DNA from: Burkholderiales bacterium
Lineage (GTDB): Bacteria; Pseudomonadota; Gammaproteobacteria; Burkholderiales; Casimicrobiaceae
NCBI GenBank assembly: GCA_020853025.1
Contig: JADYZP010000039.1
Location: 124,001 to 188,000 of the forward strand
Length of the DNA: 64,000 bases
Direction of reading: 5' to 3'
Below, one piece after another: positions 47,540-56,747 of this stretch (within the stretch, counting starts at the first letter, position 1; each line of letters starts with the position of its first letter). A program made the position numbers and the translations under genes. The notes beneath the pieces are model-generated. The model saw only the letters and a program-made list of their open reading frames with translations, was not told where the DNA came from and ran no database searches.

Positions 47540-49411
47540 ATGCGCTTGAGAGCCTTCCTGCTGTGGGCCGCATCGGCCGGCGTGATTGTGGCCGGAATGC
47601 TGCTTTACCGAGGTGATTTCGACACTATCACGGTCGCTGCCGGGTTCTCCGAAGGCTGTGTCGTCTGCCACGGCAAGGTCGCGGGTCTCGAAGGTCCGCA
47701 CGCGCCCTCGGCCATTGGCTGCGCTGCGTGCCACGCCGGCGACGCGCGCACGCTCGACCGCGCTATTGCCCACGCGGGGATGGTACTCATCCCCGGCAAC
47801 TTGGCCGACGCGGCGCGCACTTGTGGAAAGTCGGATTGCCACGCGGCGATCGTTCCACGCGTGGAACGATCGATCATGGCGACGATGGCAGGCGTGATCG
47901 CGGTCAACCGCGAAGTTCTGGGCGAGCCGGCGCGCGAAGGTGCGCCGATACCGCATGCGGCGCAGCTCGGCCACGGAGTCGCCGACAGCCATCTGCGCGA
48001 GCTGTGCGTGGGTTGCCACCTCGGACAGCCGAAGACCGAGTGGGGGCCGATCGGCGAGCAATCGCAGGGGGGCGGCTGCAACGCCTGCCACCTCGAGTAC
48101 GGCAAGCGTGCGGCGACGGAGCTCGCGCGTTATGCGGCGACGCCGCACGTCCAGCGCACGGCGAGTCCAGCCACGCATCCGTCGCTCGACGTGAACCCGC
48201 GAAACCTCCATTGCTTCGGCTGCCACAGTCGTTCGGGACGCATCGCCTTGAGCTACGAGGGCTGGAACGAGATGCACTTCCCGGATGGAAAGGCGCCGCC
48301 GGACGCCGTGCCGCCGCGCGTGAGAAAACTCGACGATGGGCGCCATGTCGAGCAGATCGTGCCCGATATTCATCACCAGCGCGGCATGGAGTGCATCGAC
48401 TGCCACACCGCCAACGAGCTGATGGGCCCGGGCACGACGGTAGAGAGAAAGCGCCAGCAATTGCGCGTGGGCTGCGAAGATTGCCATGCGCGGAAGACCC
48501 ATTCGGTGGCCGCCGATGCCCTCGATCCCGAGTCGGCGAGGCTCCTGGCGCTGCGCGGTCGCCCGCTCTCGGGCACGCAGCGCATGGGCACGACGCGCGA
48601 CGGCGAGTCGCTGGTCAACGTGGTCATCGAGGAAGGAGGAAGTGCGCGGCTGCTGCGCAAGCGCACGGGAGAGCCGCTCGCGCTGGCCGCCCCGCTTGCG
48701 GCGTGCACCGACGGCAAGGGCCACGAGCGGCTCTCATGTGCGAGCTGCCACGCCGCATGGGCTCCGCGCTGCGTGTCCTGCCACACGGCATTCGACCCGG
48801 CAGGCGAAGGCTTCGATCACGCGGCGCAAGCCTGGGTCAAAGGCACGTGGAACGAAACCGCGGGTCCATTCGAGGCGGTGCCGCCGACACTCGGCGTTTT
48901 GTCGGAGCAAAGCGTGCGCGGTGCGATCGATACCTTCGTGCCGGGGATGATCATGACCTTCGATCGCAATCGGGAGGTCGCCAAGCCGCCGGATGTGATC
49001 TTCCGCCGGCTCTACGCCAAGCTTTTCGCGCACACCATCCGCCGCGAAACGCGCTCCTGCACATCGTGCCACAGCGATCCCGTGACGCTGGGCTACGGGA
49101 AGGGAATCTTGAATTACGCCATTTCGGGAAGGGCCGGCCGCTGGATGTTCGAACCGCAAGCGAAGCCTTCTGCGCAAGACGGCCTGCCGGAGGATGCGTG
49201 GACAGGCTTTCTGCAGGAGAGAGGCGGAATGGTTTCGACGCGCGAGGGCGCGCGCCCCTTCTCGGTGGCGGAGCAGCGCCGCATTCTCACGGTCGGCGCG
49301 TGCCTTGCCTGCCACGCCGCGGACTCGGCGGTGATGAAACGCTCGCTTGTCGATTTCGCGGGTGAACTCGAACGCCGCAGCGCCCGCTGCGTGCTGCCCG
49401 ACTGGCCGTGA
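47540..49411 (+). CDS. multiheme cytochrome c, 12 heme-binding motifs
   Basis: 623-residue protein with an N-terminal membrane anchor or uncleaved signal (MRLRAFLLWAASAGVIVAG) and otherwise periplasmic. Eleven CxxCH sites are seen (CVVCH, CAACH, CVGCH, CNACH, CFGCH, CIDCH, CEDCH, CASCH, CVSCH, CTSCH, CLACH) plus one CxxxxCH (CGKSDCH), twelve in all. A 170-residue heme-free stretch separates the tenth and eleventh sites. I do not recognise a named family. No oxidase, reductase or other redox partner is adjacent. ATG 47540 has GGAG close by; ATG 47531 is possible. Confidence 0.88.
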   Translation: MRLRAFLLWAASAGVIVAGMLLYRGDFDTITVAAGFSEGCVVCHGKVAGLEGPHAPSAIGCAACHAGDARTLDRAIAHAGMVLIPGNLADAARTCGKSDCHAAIVPRVERSIMATMAGVIAVNREVLGEPAREGAPIPHAAQLGHGVADSHLRELCVGCHLGQPKTEWGPIGEQSQGGGCNACHLEYGKRAATELARYAATPHVQRTASPATHPSLDVNPRNLHCFGCHSRSGRIALSYEGWNEMHFPDGKAPPDAVPPRVRKLDDGRHVEQIVPDIHHQRGMECIDCHTANELMGPGTTVERKRQQLRVGCEDCHARKTHSVAADALDPESARLLALRGRPLSGTQRMGTTRDGESLVNVVIEEGGSARLLRKRTGEPLALAAPLAACTDGKGHERLSCASCHAAWAPRCVSCHTAFDPAGEGFDHAAQAWVKGTWNETAGPFEAVPPTLGVLSEQSVRGAIDTFVPGMIMTFDRNREVAKPPDVIFRRLYAKLFAHTIRRETRSCTSCHSDPVTLGYGKGILNYAISGRAGRWMFEPQAKPSAQDGLPEDAWTGFLQERGGMVSTREGARPFSVAEQRRILTVGACLACHAADSAVMKRSLVDFAGELERRSARCVLPDWP

Positions 49412-49447
49412 CGCGGCCGGTTCCTCGTGCGATCTCGGCGTGTCGAT

Positions 49448-49477
49448 TTGCCGTCGAACGACGCTTCGCATTATATT
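49448..49477 (+). promoter_or_regulatory. promoter of the small secreted protein gene
   Basis: TTGCCG and TATATT are separated by 18 bp, four and five matches to the sigma-70 hexamers, about 70 bp before ATG 49549. Confidence 0.5.
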
Positions 49478-49548
49478 GTGTCATTCGGGCTGCGGGCCGG
49501 CGGATGATTGCCACGTGGTCCTTCGGAACATGATTTCAAGGGGGAGCG

Positions 49549-50106
49549 ATGTTGCGTATCACGAAGTTGCGTGTCATGACGCTGTTGTTGCTGATGCCGC
49601 TGGCCGCAGGCGTTTCGGCACCCTTCGCACAGACCAAGAAAGCGGCGCCGCCGGTCAAGGCGGCGGCGGTCAAGCCGCCATCGGCGAAGGATCCGTCGAT
49701 CGGCGTGCATGTGTTCATGCGCGACGCCTCCAAGAATGAAATCCTGGTCGGCACGCGCATCTGGCCGGAGCACCCTGAATACAACATGATCGCGCTGCAG
49801 CGGTTCTTCGCGCTGATGAAAATGCTCGGTCCGACGTTTAGGCAGGATGACGACGTCGGTTACACGTGGGCGACGAAGGGAAAGGTCGCCAAGTGCAGCA
49901 TTTATCTTGAGTCGGCGGAAGCCAACGCCAAGTCAGGAACCGGCGCGACGGTGGGCTGCGAGGCGAACGGCGTCAGCACGTTGTCGGTCACCTCGGACGA
50001 TGCCGGCCACGTCGTCAGTTTGTCGCAGGAATCCGGCCACCTGGACGATGTGATGGCGCTTTTCAAGAAGCAGCTCGAAAGGGCGAAGAGCAACGCGCAC
50101 AAATAA
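49549..50106 (+). CDS. secreted protein of unknown function
   Basis: 185 residues with a clear signal peptide (MLRITKLRVMTLLLLMPLAA, cut near FAQ) and a short Lys/Ala/Pro linker. The mature domain (about 50-180) has only two cysteines (KCSIYL and GCEANG), which could form a disulfide, and ends in a basic helix. A GGGGGAGCG site precedes ATG 49549 and its own promoter is visible. No known family is recognised. Confidence 0.8.
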   Translation: MLRITKLRVMTLLLLMPLAAGVSAPFAQTKKAAPPVKAAAVKPPSAKDPSIGVHVFMRDASKNEILVGTRIWPEHPEYNMIALQRFFALMKMLGPTFRQDDDVGYTWATKGKVAKCSIYLESAEANAKSGTGATVGCEANGVSTLSVTSDDAGHVVSLSQESGHLDDVMALFKKQLERAKSNAHK

Positions 50107-50115
50107 GGATGCAGT

Positions 50116-50499
50116 GTGAACGCCGTTGGCAAACCCATTGATCACGCGCGCCTCGATCGCGTCGTGGCCGAGGCCCGGCGCGCGCAGGTCCTGCGCGATG
50201 ACGGCTACCGCGAGCGCGCGCTCAAGCTCTATCCGTGGATCTGCGGGCGCTGCGCACGCGAGTTCGACCGTACGACCGTGCACCAGCTGACCGTCCATCA
50301 TCGCGACCACAACCACAACAACAACCCGGCGGACGGCAGCAACTGGGAGCTGCTGTGCGTCTACTGCCACGACAACGAGCACCAGCGTCAACTCGAGCAC
50401 GCGCAAGGCACGGCGTCGACCGGCGACGGACGGTCCGCGACGTCCGCGACGCACCGGCCATTTGCAGCGCTCGAATCGCTTCTCAAGAGCAAGAGCTGA
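50116..50499 (+). CDS. YajD-like HNH nuclease family protein
   Basis: 127 residues from GTG 50116 with AAGGA upstream. Cysteine pairs ICGRCAREF and CVYCHDNEH frame the histidine-rich HNH core TVHHRDHNHNNNPADGSNWE. This is the YajD layout; a nuclease role is assumed from the fold, not shown. It lies 9 bp after the secreted-protein gene, so they may share a transcript. The C-terminal 30 residues are low-complexity. Confidence 0.85.
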   Translation: MNAVGKPIDHARLDRVVAEARRAQVLRDDGYRERALKLYPWICGRCAREFDRTTVHQLTVHHRDHNHNNNPADGSNWELLCVYCHDNEHQRQLEHAQGTASTGDGRSATSATHRPFAALESLLKSKS

Positions 50500-50535
50500 G
50501 CGCAGTTCCGGTACGTGGCGTGCGACGCGGCGCAT

Positions 50536-53091
50536 TCAGGTTTGCGCGTGATCGACAGCAACGCGCCGGATGGCGAGTACGGCGTCGGGCGGCAGCAGGC
50601 GCTCGACGCTGCGCTGCCACGCACGAGAACGCTCGTCCACGTGCAGCAGACCCTCGCTGTCCTCATCGACGATGCCGGACTCGATCAGGTTGTCGATGTA
50701 CGACGCGAAGGTCGAGCGCTCGTAGAAGTCTGGTGGCGCGAATTCGAAGAGCAGCGACAGGCGTTGCGTGAGCAGGTGCATCAATTCTTCGAGGCGCGTG
50801 CGCCGCATTCGTCCGGAGCCGACCTGCGCGAGCAGCGCGAGCGTCAGGTAGTTGCGGCGCAGCAGGTGCCGCAGCGATTGGGCGAGCAGGTCGAGGCCAG
50901 CATATTCGGGACTGAAGCGGGCCGGCGCACGGATCGTACCGAGCTCGTTCGCTCGCGCGAGGCCCATGTCGACGAAGAGCGCGACGATGCGCTTCGCCTC
51001 GGCGCCCGCCTGCTCGCGCGAACGGTGCAGCATCAGCTCAGCGCGCAGGAACGGTTGCGCGTCTTCGCAGAATTCGGCCAGTCGCTCCGGTGTTGCCTCG
51101 CGCGTCCCGGCGATCAGGCTCGCCACCAGCGCGGGCAGCGCATACGCGTGCAGCACGTTGTTGCGCAGGTAGTTGAGCGTCGAAATCCGCGTGTCCGGGA
51201 CTGTGATGACGTCACCCAGCGGGTGCGCGACGCGTACCGCGAAGCCGAGCCTGCGCGCGAGGGCGATGGCGGCATCCGGCAGGTCGGCGGCGATCACCGC
51301 GTCCTCCGAGTACGGCAGCCGAGTTCCGATCTCCTGCAGCCACGCGATCTGCTGCGCGAGCGCACGCTCGTCGAGCGCGTAGCGCGGACTGCCGACGATC
51401 GCCATCGCGAACAGGTTGATCGGATTTATCACGACAGCGGAATTGATCCGCTGTGTCATCTCGCGAGCGAGCGGCAACGTGAGTCGCCTGGCGGCATCGC
51501 GGCACTCCTCACCCTGCAACGCTTGCCAGCCGGGCGCCTGCGCGTCCAGGAACTGGTCGAGCGACAGCGGTCCGCCGAAATTCAACTGCACGCTTCCGTA
51601 GTCACGGCGCAGGCGGCGGGTGACGCTGGCGAGTTCGCGCAATGATTCGGCGTGTTTCGGCTGACCTTCGAGTTCGGCGACCAGCGTGTCGCCCTCGAGC
51701 AGCTTCTCGTAGCTGAAGTACACGGGTACCAGCAGCAACGGCCGCGGGTGGTCGCGCATGAAGCTCTCGAGCGTCATGCCGAGCAGTCCTCCCTTCGGCG
51801 ACAGCGTTCGCCCGCTGCGGCTGCGCCCGCCCTCGATGAAGTACGCGATCGGAAAGCCCCGCTCGAGCATCGTGTGCAGATACTCGCGGAATACCGAGGC
51901 GTAGAGAGGCTCACCTTTGAAGCTGCGGCGCAGGAAAAAGGCGCCACCGCGCCGCAGCACCGGTCCGACCAGCGGAAAGTTGAGGTTGGCGCCGGCCGCG
52001 ATATGCGGGGGCGCCAATCCCTGCGCGGAGATGAAATAGGAAAGCAGCAGGTAGTCGACGTGACTGCGATGATTGGGCAGGTAGACCAATCCCTTGCCCG
52101 GGGCGAGCTTTACGAGTTCCTGGCCGTGATGGATCAGCACCTGGTCGTAGAGGCGGTCCCACAGCCGTGCCAGCAGCAATTCCATTGCCCGCACGACCGG
52201 GTAGCTGAAATCCGACGCGATCTCCCAGGCGAACCGGCGCGCGTGTTCCTCGGCCTTCGCCGCCGAGATCCGGAGCCGCGCGGCCTCATCGCCGACGGCT
52301 TGCTGCAGCGAAGCGGACGCGAGCATTGCATCGATCAGGTTCCGCCGGTGCGACAGGTCCGGCCCGATCGCCGACTCGCGCAGCCGCCGGAAGTGAAAAC
52401 GCAGGAAGCGGTTTGCCTTGCGCGCGGCGGTCGATACGTCGCCTTCCTCTCCGACCAGGCGCTTGAGCGAGATCGCCTCGCTGAAGTTGACGCGCGTCTG
52501 CCGGCCGTGCACGAGGAGGATCGCAAACTGGCGCAGTGGCCCGACGCTCGCCCAGGCATCGGCGAACAGCGCCTTGACCAGCGAATCCTGCGATCGCGGT
52601 GCGCGGCTCCAGAGGATCGACACGGGAACGAGCTGCACGTCGAGTTGCGGGTCGCGCATCAGCGCCGCAGTCATCCGTGCCAGCGTTTTCGACGGCTCGG
52701 CGGTGCGCGTGCTCAACGGATTGCGGTTGAGGATCACCGAAAACACCGCGCGTTTTAGCGCCGGGAACTCGGGGCCGACCGGAGCGAGCGCCGAAGGCAG
52801 GCCGAAGTGCAGCGTTTCCTCTTCGAGCGCCAGCAGGCTCGACAGGTGCCGATCCTCGAGTACGTAGCAGATGGGCTTGCCGAAGTCGACGCCGAGCGCA
52901 GTGGCGTCCTCCGGCGTGACGCGGGTACGAACGACGGTGTAGAGCAGCCGCTGCAACACGACGAGAAGCAGCGTTCCCGGCCGCAGACGGCGGCGCAGAC
53001 GCGCCTTCGGTGGAGGCGGCGAGTCATTCAAGGTGGAAGATTCCGGGCTCGCCGCGTCGACGCGCGCGATCTCGCGGATGTGGTCGCGCAA
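50536..53091 (-). CDS. plsB: glycerol-3-phosphate acyltransferase
   Basis: Membrane-associated enzyme that acylates position 1 of glycerol 3-phosphate with acyl-ACP or acyl-CoA, the first step of phospholipid synthesis. 851 residues, close to the E. coli enzyme. The HX4D catalytic site is NHRSHVD with H341 and D346; GGAFFLRRSFKG and FIEGGRSRSGRTLSPKGG follow as motifs II and III. It converges with the HNH gene. Confidence 0.94.
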   Translation of the reverse strand: MRDHIREIARVDAASPESSTLNDSPPPPKARLRRRLRPGTLLLVVLQRLLYTVVRTRVTPEDATALGVDFGKPICYVLEDRHLSSLLALEEETLHFGLPSALAPVGPEFPALKRAVFSVILNRNPLSTRTAEPSKTLARMTAALMRDPQLDVQLVPVSILWSRAPRSQDSLVKALFADAWASVGPLRQFAILLVHGRQTRVNFSEAISLKRLVGEEGDVSTAARKANRFLRFHFRRLRESAIGPDLSHRRNLIDAMLASASLQQAVGDEAARLRISAAKAEEHARRFAWEIASDFSYPVVRAMELLLARLWDRLYDQVLIHHGQELVKLAPGKGLVYLPNHRSHVDYLLLSYFISAQGLAPPHIAAGANLNFPLVGPVLRRGGAFFLRRSFKGEPLYASVFREYLHTMLERGFPIAYFIEGGRSRSGRTLSPKGGLLGMTLESFMRDHPRPLLLVPVYFSYEKLLEGDTLVAELEGQPKHAESLRELASVTRRLRRDYGSVQLNFGGPLSLDQFLDAQAPGWQALQGEECRDAARRLTLPLAREMTQRINSAVVINPINLFAMAIVGSPRYALDERALAQQIAWLQEIGTRLPYSEDAVIAADLPDAAIALARRLGFAVRVAHPLGDVITVPDTRISTLNYLRNNVLHAYALPALVASLIAGTREATPERLAEFCEDAQPFLRAELMLHRSREQAGAEAKRIVALFVDMGLARANELGTIRAPARFSPEYAGLDLLAQSLRHLLRRNYLTLALLAQVGSGRMRRTRLEELMHLLTQRLSLLFEFAPPDFYERSTFASYIDNLIESGIVDEDSEGLLHVDERSRAWQRSVERLLPPDAVLAIRRVAVDHAQT

Positions 53092-53130
53092 GGACGTCGG
53101 CCAAGCCTCCTGGCGTGTTGCGTGAATTTT

Positions 53131-54384
53131 CTAGCGTTTTCGGTGCGTCGCGGGTCGCGGCAGCACCTGCCTCAATATCTGCTCGCAGATGGCGGGCGAC
53201 ATGTAGCGTGGCACCGGGTAGCTGGTGTCGGCCTCCCAGCAGGCGGCGCGGGCGAGTGCGGGAATGTCGGCCGGCTGCAGCGCGTCGAGATGCCGCGGGA
53301 TACCGAGGTCGCGGTTGAGCGCCACCACCGAGTCGATGAATTTCTTCGCCAGCGTGGCCGGCCGCTCACCTGCACGACCAAGCCCGGCGCGGACCGCGAG
53401 CAGCGCGAGGCGTCGAGTGACCGCGGGCGCCAGAAATGCCAATACGTGCGGCAGCATGATCGCGTTGGCGAGCCCGTGCGGTGTATGGTAGCGGCCGCCC
53501 AGCTGGTGCGCGATGGCGTGGACGTAGCCAACGTTGGCGCGCGTAAAGGCGAGTCCGGCGTAGGTCGCGGCCAGCGCCATCTGCTCGCGCGCGGCGAGGT
53601 TCCGGCCATTGCGGTACGCGGTGCGCAGGTTGCCGTAGATCAAGCCGACCGCGGCGAGCGCCATCCGATCCGATTGCTCGGTCGCCCAATGCCCGACAAA
53701 GGCCTCGACGGCGTGCGTCAGTGCGTCCATGCCGGTGGCTGCGGTCACGTGGCGCGGCAGGCCGATCATCAGCGTCGGATCGAGTGCCGCCATCGCCGGC
53801 ACCAGGCGCGTGTCGGCAATCACCAGCTTGCGGTTCGTCTGCGGGTCCGACACCACCGCCGCGACCGTCACCTCGGAACCGGTTCCGGCGGTGGTCGGCA
53901 CCGCGTAGATCGGTACCGGCGCACGCCGGCCCTTGAAATAGCCGACCAGCTTGCGCGGATGCTTGCTGTTGGCCACCGCCAGCGCAATCGTCTTCGCAGC
54001 GTCCATCGGAGAGCCACCGCCGAAGGCGACGATCGCGTCGCAGCCGTGCTTGTCGTAGAACGCGATGCCCTGCTCGATGATCGGAATCGGCGCATCCGCC
54101 GTGACCGCATCGAACGTCACGTGCGCGACGCCGCCTTCGTCCAACGCGCCGAGCAGCGCCTTCGGCAGATCCTTCTCGGCAATAACACGGTCGGTCACGA
54201 TGAGGATCTTCCGGTGGCCGAAGCCGGCGAGCGCCTGTCCCAGCCGCCGGCTCGACCCCGGACCGACCAGCAGTATCGGCTGCGGAATCGGCAGCAGCGC
54301 GGTCACCACGCCTGCTGCCCGCATTGCCGCCGACAGTCCGACCGAACGCACGACGTCGCTGACCACACCCGGCATCTCGATCAT
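53131..54384 (-). CDS. iron-containing (group III) alcohol dehydrogenase
   Basis: NAD(P)-dependent dehydrogenase of 417 residues from ATG 54384; an in-frame start at 54477 would add a non-conserved leader. The nucleotide motif is GGGSPMD (122-128), then PTTAGTGSEVT; the iron ligands are the histidines in GMDALTHAVEAF and GYVHAIAHQLGGRYHTPHG. Substrate class: primary alcohols/aldehydes, exact one unknown. It diverges from an acyl-ACP-reductase-like gene across 173 bp, which suggests a shared aldehyde-alcohol pathway. Confidence 0.9.
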   Translation of the reverse strand: MIEMPGVVSDVVRSVGLSAAMRAAGVVTALLPIPQPILLVGPGSSRRLGQALAGFGHRKILIVTDRVIAEKDLPKALLGALDEGGVAHVTFDAVTADAPIPIIEQGIAFYDKHGCDAIVAFGGGSPMDAAKTIALAVANSKHPRKLVGYFKGRRAPVPIYAVPTTAGTGSEVTVAAVVSDPQTNRKLVIADTRLVPAMAALDPTLMIGLPRHVTAATGMDALTHAVEAFVGHWATEQSDRMALAAVGLIYGNLRTAYRNGRNLAAREQMALAATYAGLAFTRANVGYVHAIAHQLGGRYHTPHGLANAIMLPHVLAFLAPAVTRRLALLAVRAGLGRAGERPATLAKKFIDSVVALNRDLGIPRHLDALQPADIPALARAACWEADTSYPVPRYMSPAICEQILRQVLPRPATHRKR

Positions 54385-54557
54385 CTCTTTGCCCTTTTCA
54401 TGTTGTCCGAAGCGCAAGCTTGCACCAAACGGCAGCGGCGGACGAGTGGCGCGAGCGTGTTTGTCGACCAGGGTCAAACTTCCGTGGCTCGGGCGACGAC
54501 CACGTGGCCGTACAATTTGACTGACCGACGGGCGGCGCCGGTAGCTTGGGGGGTGGT

Positions 54558-56747
54558 ATGAAAAAAGTGGTCGATGTCAGTCTTGGTGCAAGCGATCAGG
54601 ATTTCGAGTTCAACGCTGACGTCCTCGGGCAGCGGTTCCGTATTCGGCGCATCGGTACCGACGGCAGCACCGAACGAGCGCTCGAGCTGCTGGCCGACTG
54701 GGAGCGCCGCGCGAACGCTATCGGCCTCGGCGTCGTGAAGGACAGCTATACGGTCGGATCGCGGCGCTATGTCGAAAAGGACAGCACGCGCCTGAAGAGC
54801 GCGGTGACGCGCGTGCCGGTGACCACCGGCGGCCGGATGGGCGACATCCTGCAGGAGTGGGCGCTGCGCGGCGTGCAGTCCAAGCTCGGCGACTACTTCA
54901 ACAACGCCCGCGTCCTGTTCTTTTCCGGAACGACCAACTACAAGCTGGCGCTGGCGATGTCGGAGTACACGCAGAACCTGCAGTTCGCCGATCCGCTGCT
55001 GCAGCTCGGCGTACCGAAGCTGCTCTCCTCGCTCGACGTGCTGGAGCTCTACGCCAGCGGCGCGCACCACGTGCTGGACTGGACGCCGGCGGAGCTGATG
55101 GCGTCGGCGCCGGTGCGCGAATGGACGCGGTTCGTGCTCCGCCGCGCGATGAAGGACGCGACGGTGATCGTGGCGCCGGTGCACGAGTTGGACCGCTTCG
55201 GCACCGCCGAGCTCGCCGGCAAGACGATCCTCACGTCGACGGTCAACGACCGGCGCGCAGCACAGTTCGCGAAGAAGAAAGTCGCGATGGTCATCGACGG
55301 TGCGCCGCAGATGTTCGGTCACGTGCTGAGTCCGAGCCTGCTCGACGCGATGATCATCGCCGCCTCCGAAAAGGACCCCGACGATCTGCTCGAAGACGAC
55401 TACCTCGAGATCATCACCCGCCTTGGGCTCGAACCGCGCATCGTCTATCCGGGCGGGTTCAAGCGTGTCAACCGCTTCGCCTTCGTCATTCATCCGCTGT
55501 CGCAGGAGTACTTCAAGAACATCAAGCCCATCGAGCTCCTGTCGCACGTTTCGCCACCGGTGTTCATGAACACGCTGGAAAAGGCGATGGCGTATGCGCC
55601 TCCGTTCGTCTATTCGAAAGTGACGGGCATCCGCTCGCCCACCGGGGTGGAAACCGAGGGATGGCTGATTTCCGTCGGCGGCACGCCTCGGGAGATCATG
55701 AACCACGCACCCGAGTTCACCTACCGCCGGCTGCTGGATGCCGCTCGGATCGCGAGGAGTCTGGGCGCGCAGATCATGGGTCTCGGCGCATTTACCAAGG
55801 TGGTCGGCGATGCGGGACTCACCGTCGCCCGGCGCGCGCCGCTGCCGATCACCACCGGCAACAGCTACAGCGCGTCGGGCGCGCTCTGGGCCGCGCACGA
55901 TGCCGTGCTGCGGCTGGGCCTGGTGCCGGTGCCGAAGCGTGGACAGCGCGTGCAGTTCAAGGCGATGGTCGTGGGGGCAACCGGCGCCATCGGCTCGGTG
56001 TGCGCTCGGTTGCTGGCGATGGTCGCCGAAGAGACGTACCTGGTGTCGCCGGAAACGGCCAAGCTGCTGGCACTCAAGCAGTCGATCCTCAAGGAAACGC
56101 CGGACGCCAAGCTCTTCCTGTCGTCGCGCGCCAACCGCGACATCGCCGGCATGGACATGATCGTGACTGCGACTTCCGGTGCCGGCAAGAAGATCCTCGA
56201 CATCATGAAAGTGAAGCCGGGGTGCGTGATCACCGACGTGGCGCGACCGCTCGACTTGCCGCCCGAAGAGGTGGCCAAGCGTCCCGACGTCCTGGTGATT
56301 GAATCCGGCGAGATCCAGCTGCCGGGCAACGTGGAGATGAAGAACATCGGCCTGCCCAAGGGTGTTGCCTATGCGTGCCTGGCTGAGACCATCGTGCTCG
56401 CGCTGGAAGGGCGTTTCGAGAACTACACGGTAGGCCGCAGCATCGAATGGGAGAAGGTGCGTGAGATCTACCGCCTCGGACGCAAGCACGGCATGAGGCT
56501 CGCTGCGATTTCCGGGGTCAACGGACCGTTTTCCGATGCGGACATAAGGCGCGTGCGCCGCCTGGCGCTCGCAGCACGCGCGAAGACGGATCGCGATGCC
56601 GCGAAGCCTGGTCGTCCCCCCGCGAAGCCTGGTCGTCCCTCGGCGAAGCCTGGGCGTCCCTCGGCGAAGCCTGGTCGTCCCACCGCAAAGTCGAGCCGCA
56701 CCGGAACCACGCCCCGACGCACGAAGGGAGGCGCCGCCGGGCGATGA
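54558..56747 (+). CDS. fatty acyl-ACP reductase-like protein with long N-terminal extension
   Basis: 729 residues. From about 350 to 660 it aligns by eye with cyanobacterial acyl-ACP reductase (aldehyde-forming): GLGAFTKVVGDAG matches ALGGFTSII, TTGNSYSASG (432-441) matches TTGNTHTAY, the NADPH loop VVGATGAIGS (473-480 core) matches VVGATGDIGS, and C607 in YACLAETIVLALEG matches the catalytic cysteine of ACFAEAMLLEFEG. The first 340 residues match no family I know. The tail (682-709) is four 7-residue repeats A-K-P-G-R-P-x. It overlaps the next gene by 4 bp (ATGA). A generic NAD-binding dehydrogenase is the fallback reading. Confidence 0.78.
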   Translation: MKKVVDVSLGASDQDFEFNADVLGQRFRIRRIGTDGSTERALELLADWERRANAIGLGVVKDSYTVGSRRYVEKDSTRLKSAVTRVPVTTGGRMGDILQEWALRGVQSKLGDYFNNARVLFFSGTTNYKLALAMSEYTQNLQFADPLLQLGVPKLLSSLDVLELYASGAHHVLDWTPAELMASAPVREWTRFVLRRAMKDATVIVAPVHELDRFGTAELAGKTILTSTVNDRRAAQFAKKKVAMVIDGAPQMFGHVLSPSLLDAMIIAASEKDPDDLLEDDYLEIITRLGLEPRIVYPGGFKRVNRFAFVIHPLSQEYFKNIKPIELLSHVSPPVFMNTLEKAMAYAPPFVYSKVTGIRSPTGVETEGWLISVGGTPREIMNHAPEFTYRRLLDAARIARSLGAQIMGLGAFTKVVGDAGLTVARRAPLPITTGNSYSASGALWAAHDAVLRLGLVPVPKRGQRVQFKAMVVGATGAIGSVCARLLAMVAEETYLVSPETAKLLALKQSILKETPDAKLFLSSRANRDIAGMDMIVTATSGAGKKILDIMKVKPGCVITDVARPLDLPPEEVAKRPDVLVIESGEIQLPGNVEMKNIGLPKGVAYACLAETIVLALEGRFENYTVGRSIEWEKVREIYRLGRKHGMRLAAISGVNGPFSDADIRRVRRLALAARAKTDRDAAKPGRPPAKPGRPSAKPGRPSAKPGRPTAKSSRTGTTPRRTKGGAAGR
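56601..56684 (+). repeat. four tandem 21-bp repeats within the reductase-like gene
   Basis: Copies at 56601, 56622, 56643 and 56664 share GCGAAGCCTGGTCGTCCC with few changes and encode AKPGRP plus P, S or T. The K-P-G-R-P unit resembles AT-hook or other basic nucleic-acid-binding tails. Copy number could vary between strains by slippage. Confidence 0.9.

Noticed and set aside
54474..56489. 671-codon minus-strand frame opposite the reductase-like gene
   Set aside because: Considered because the plus-strand protein is unusual, but the plus strand has the nucleotide loop, conserved cysteine, ribosome site and coupling to the next gene; the minus frame has none.
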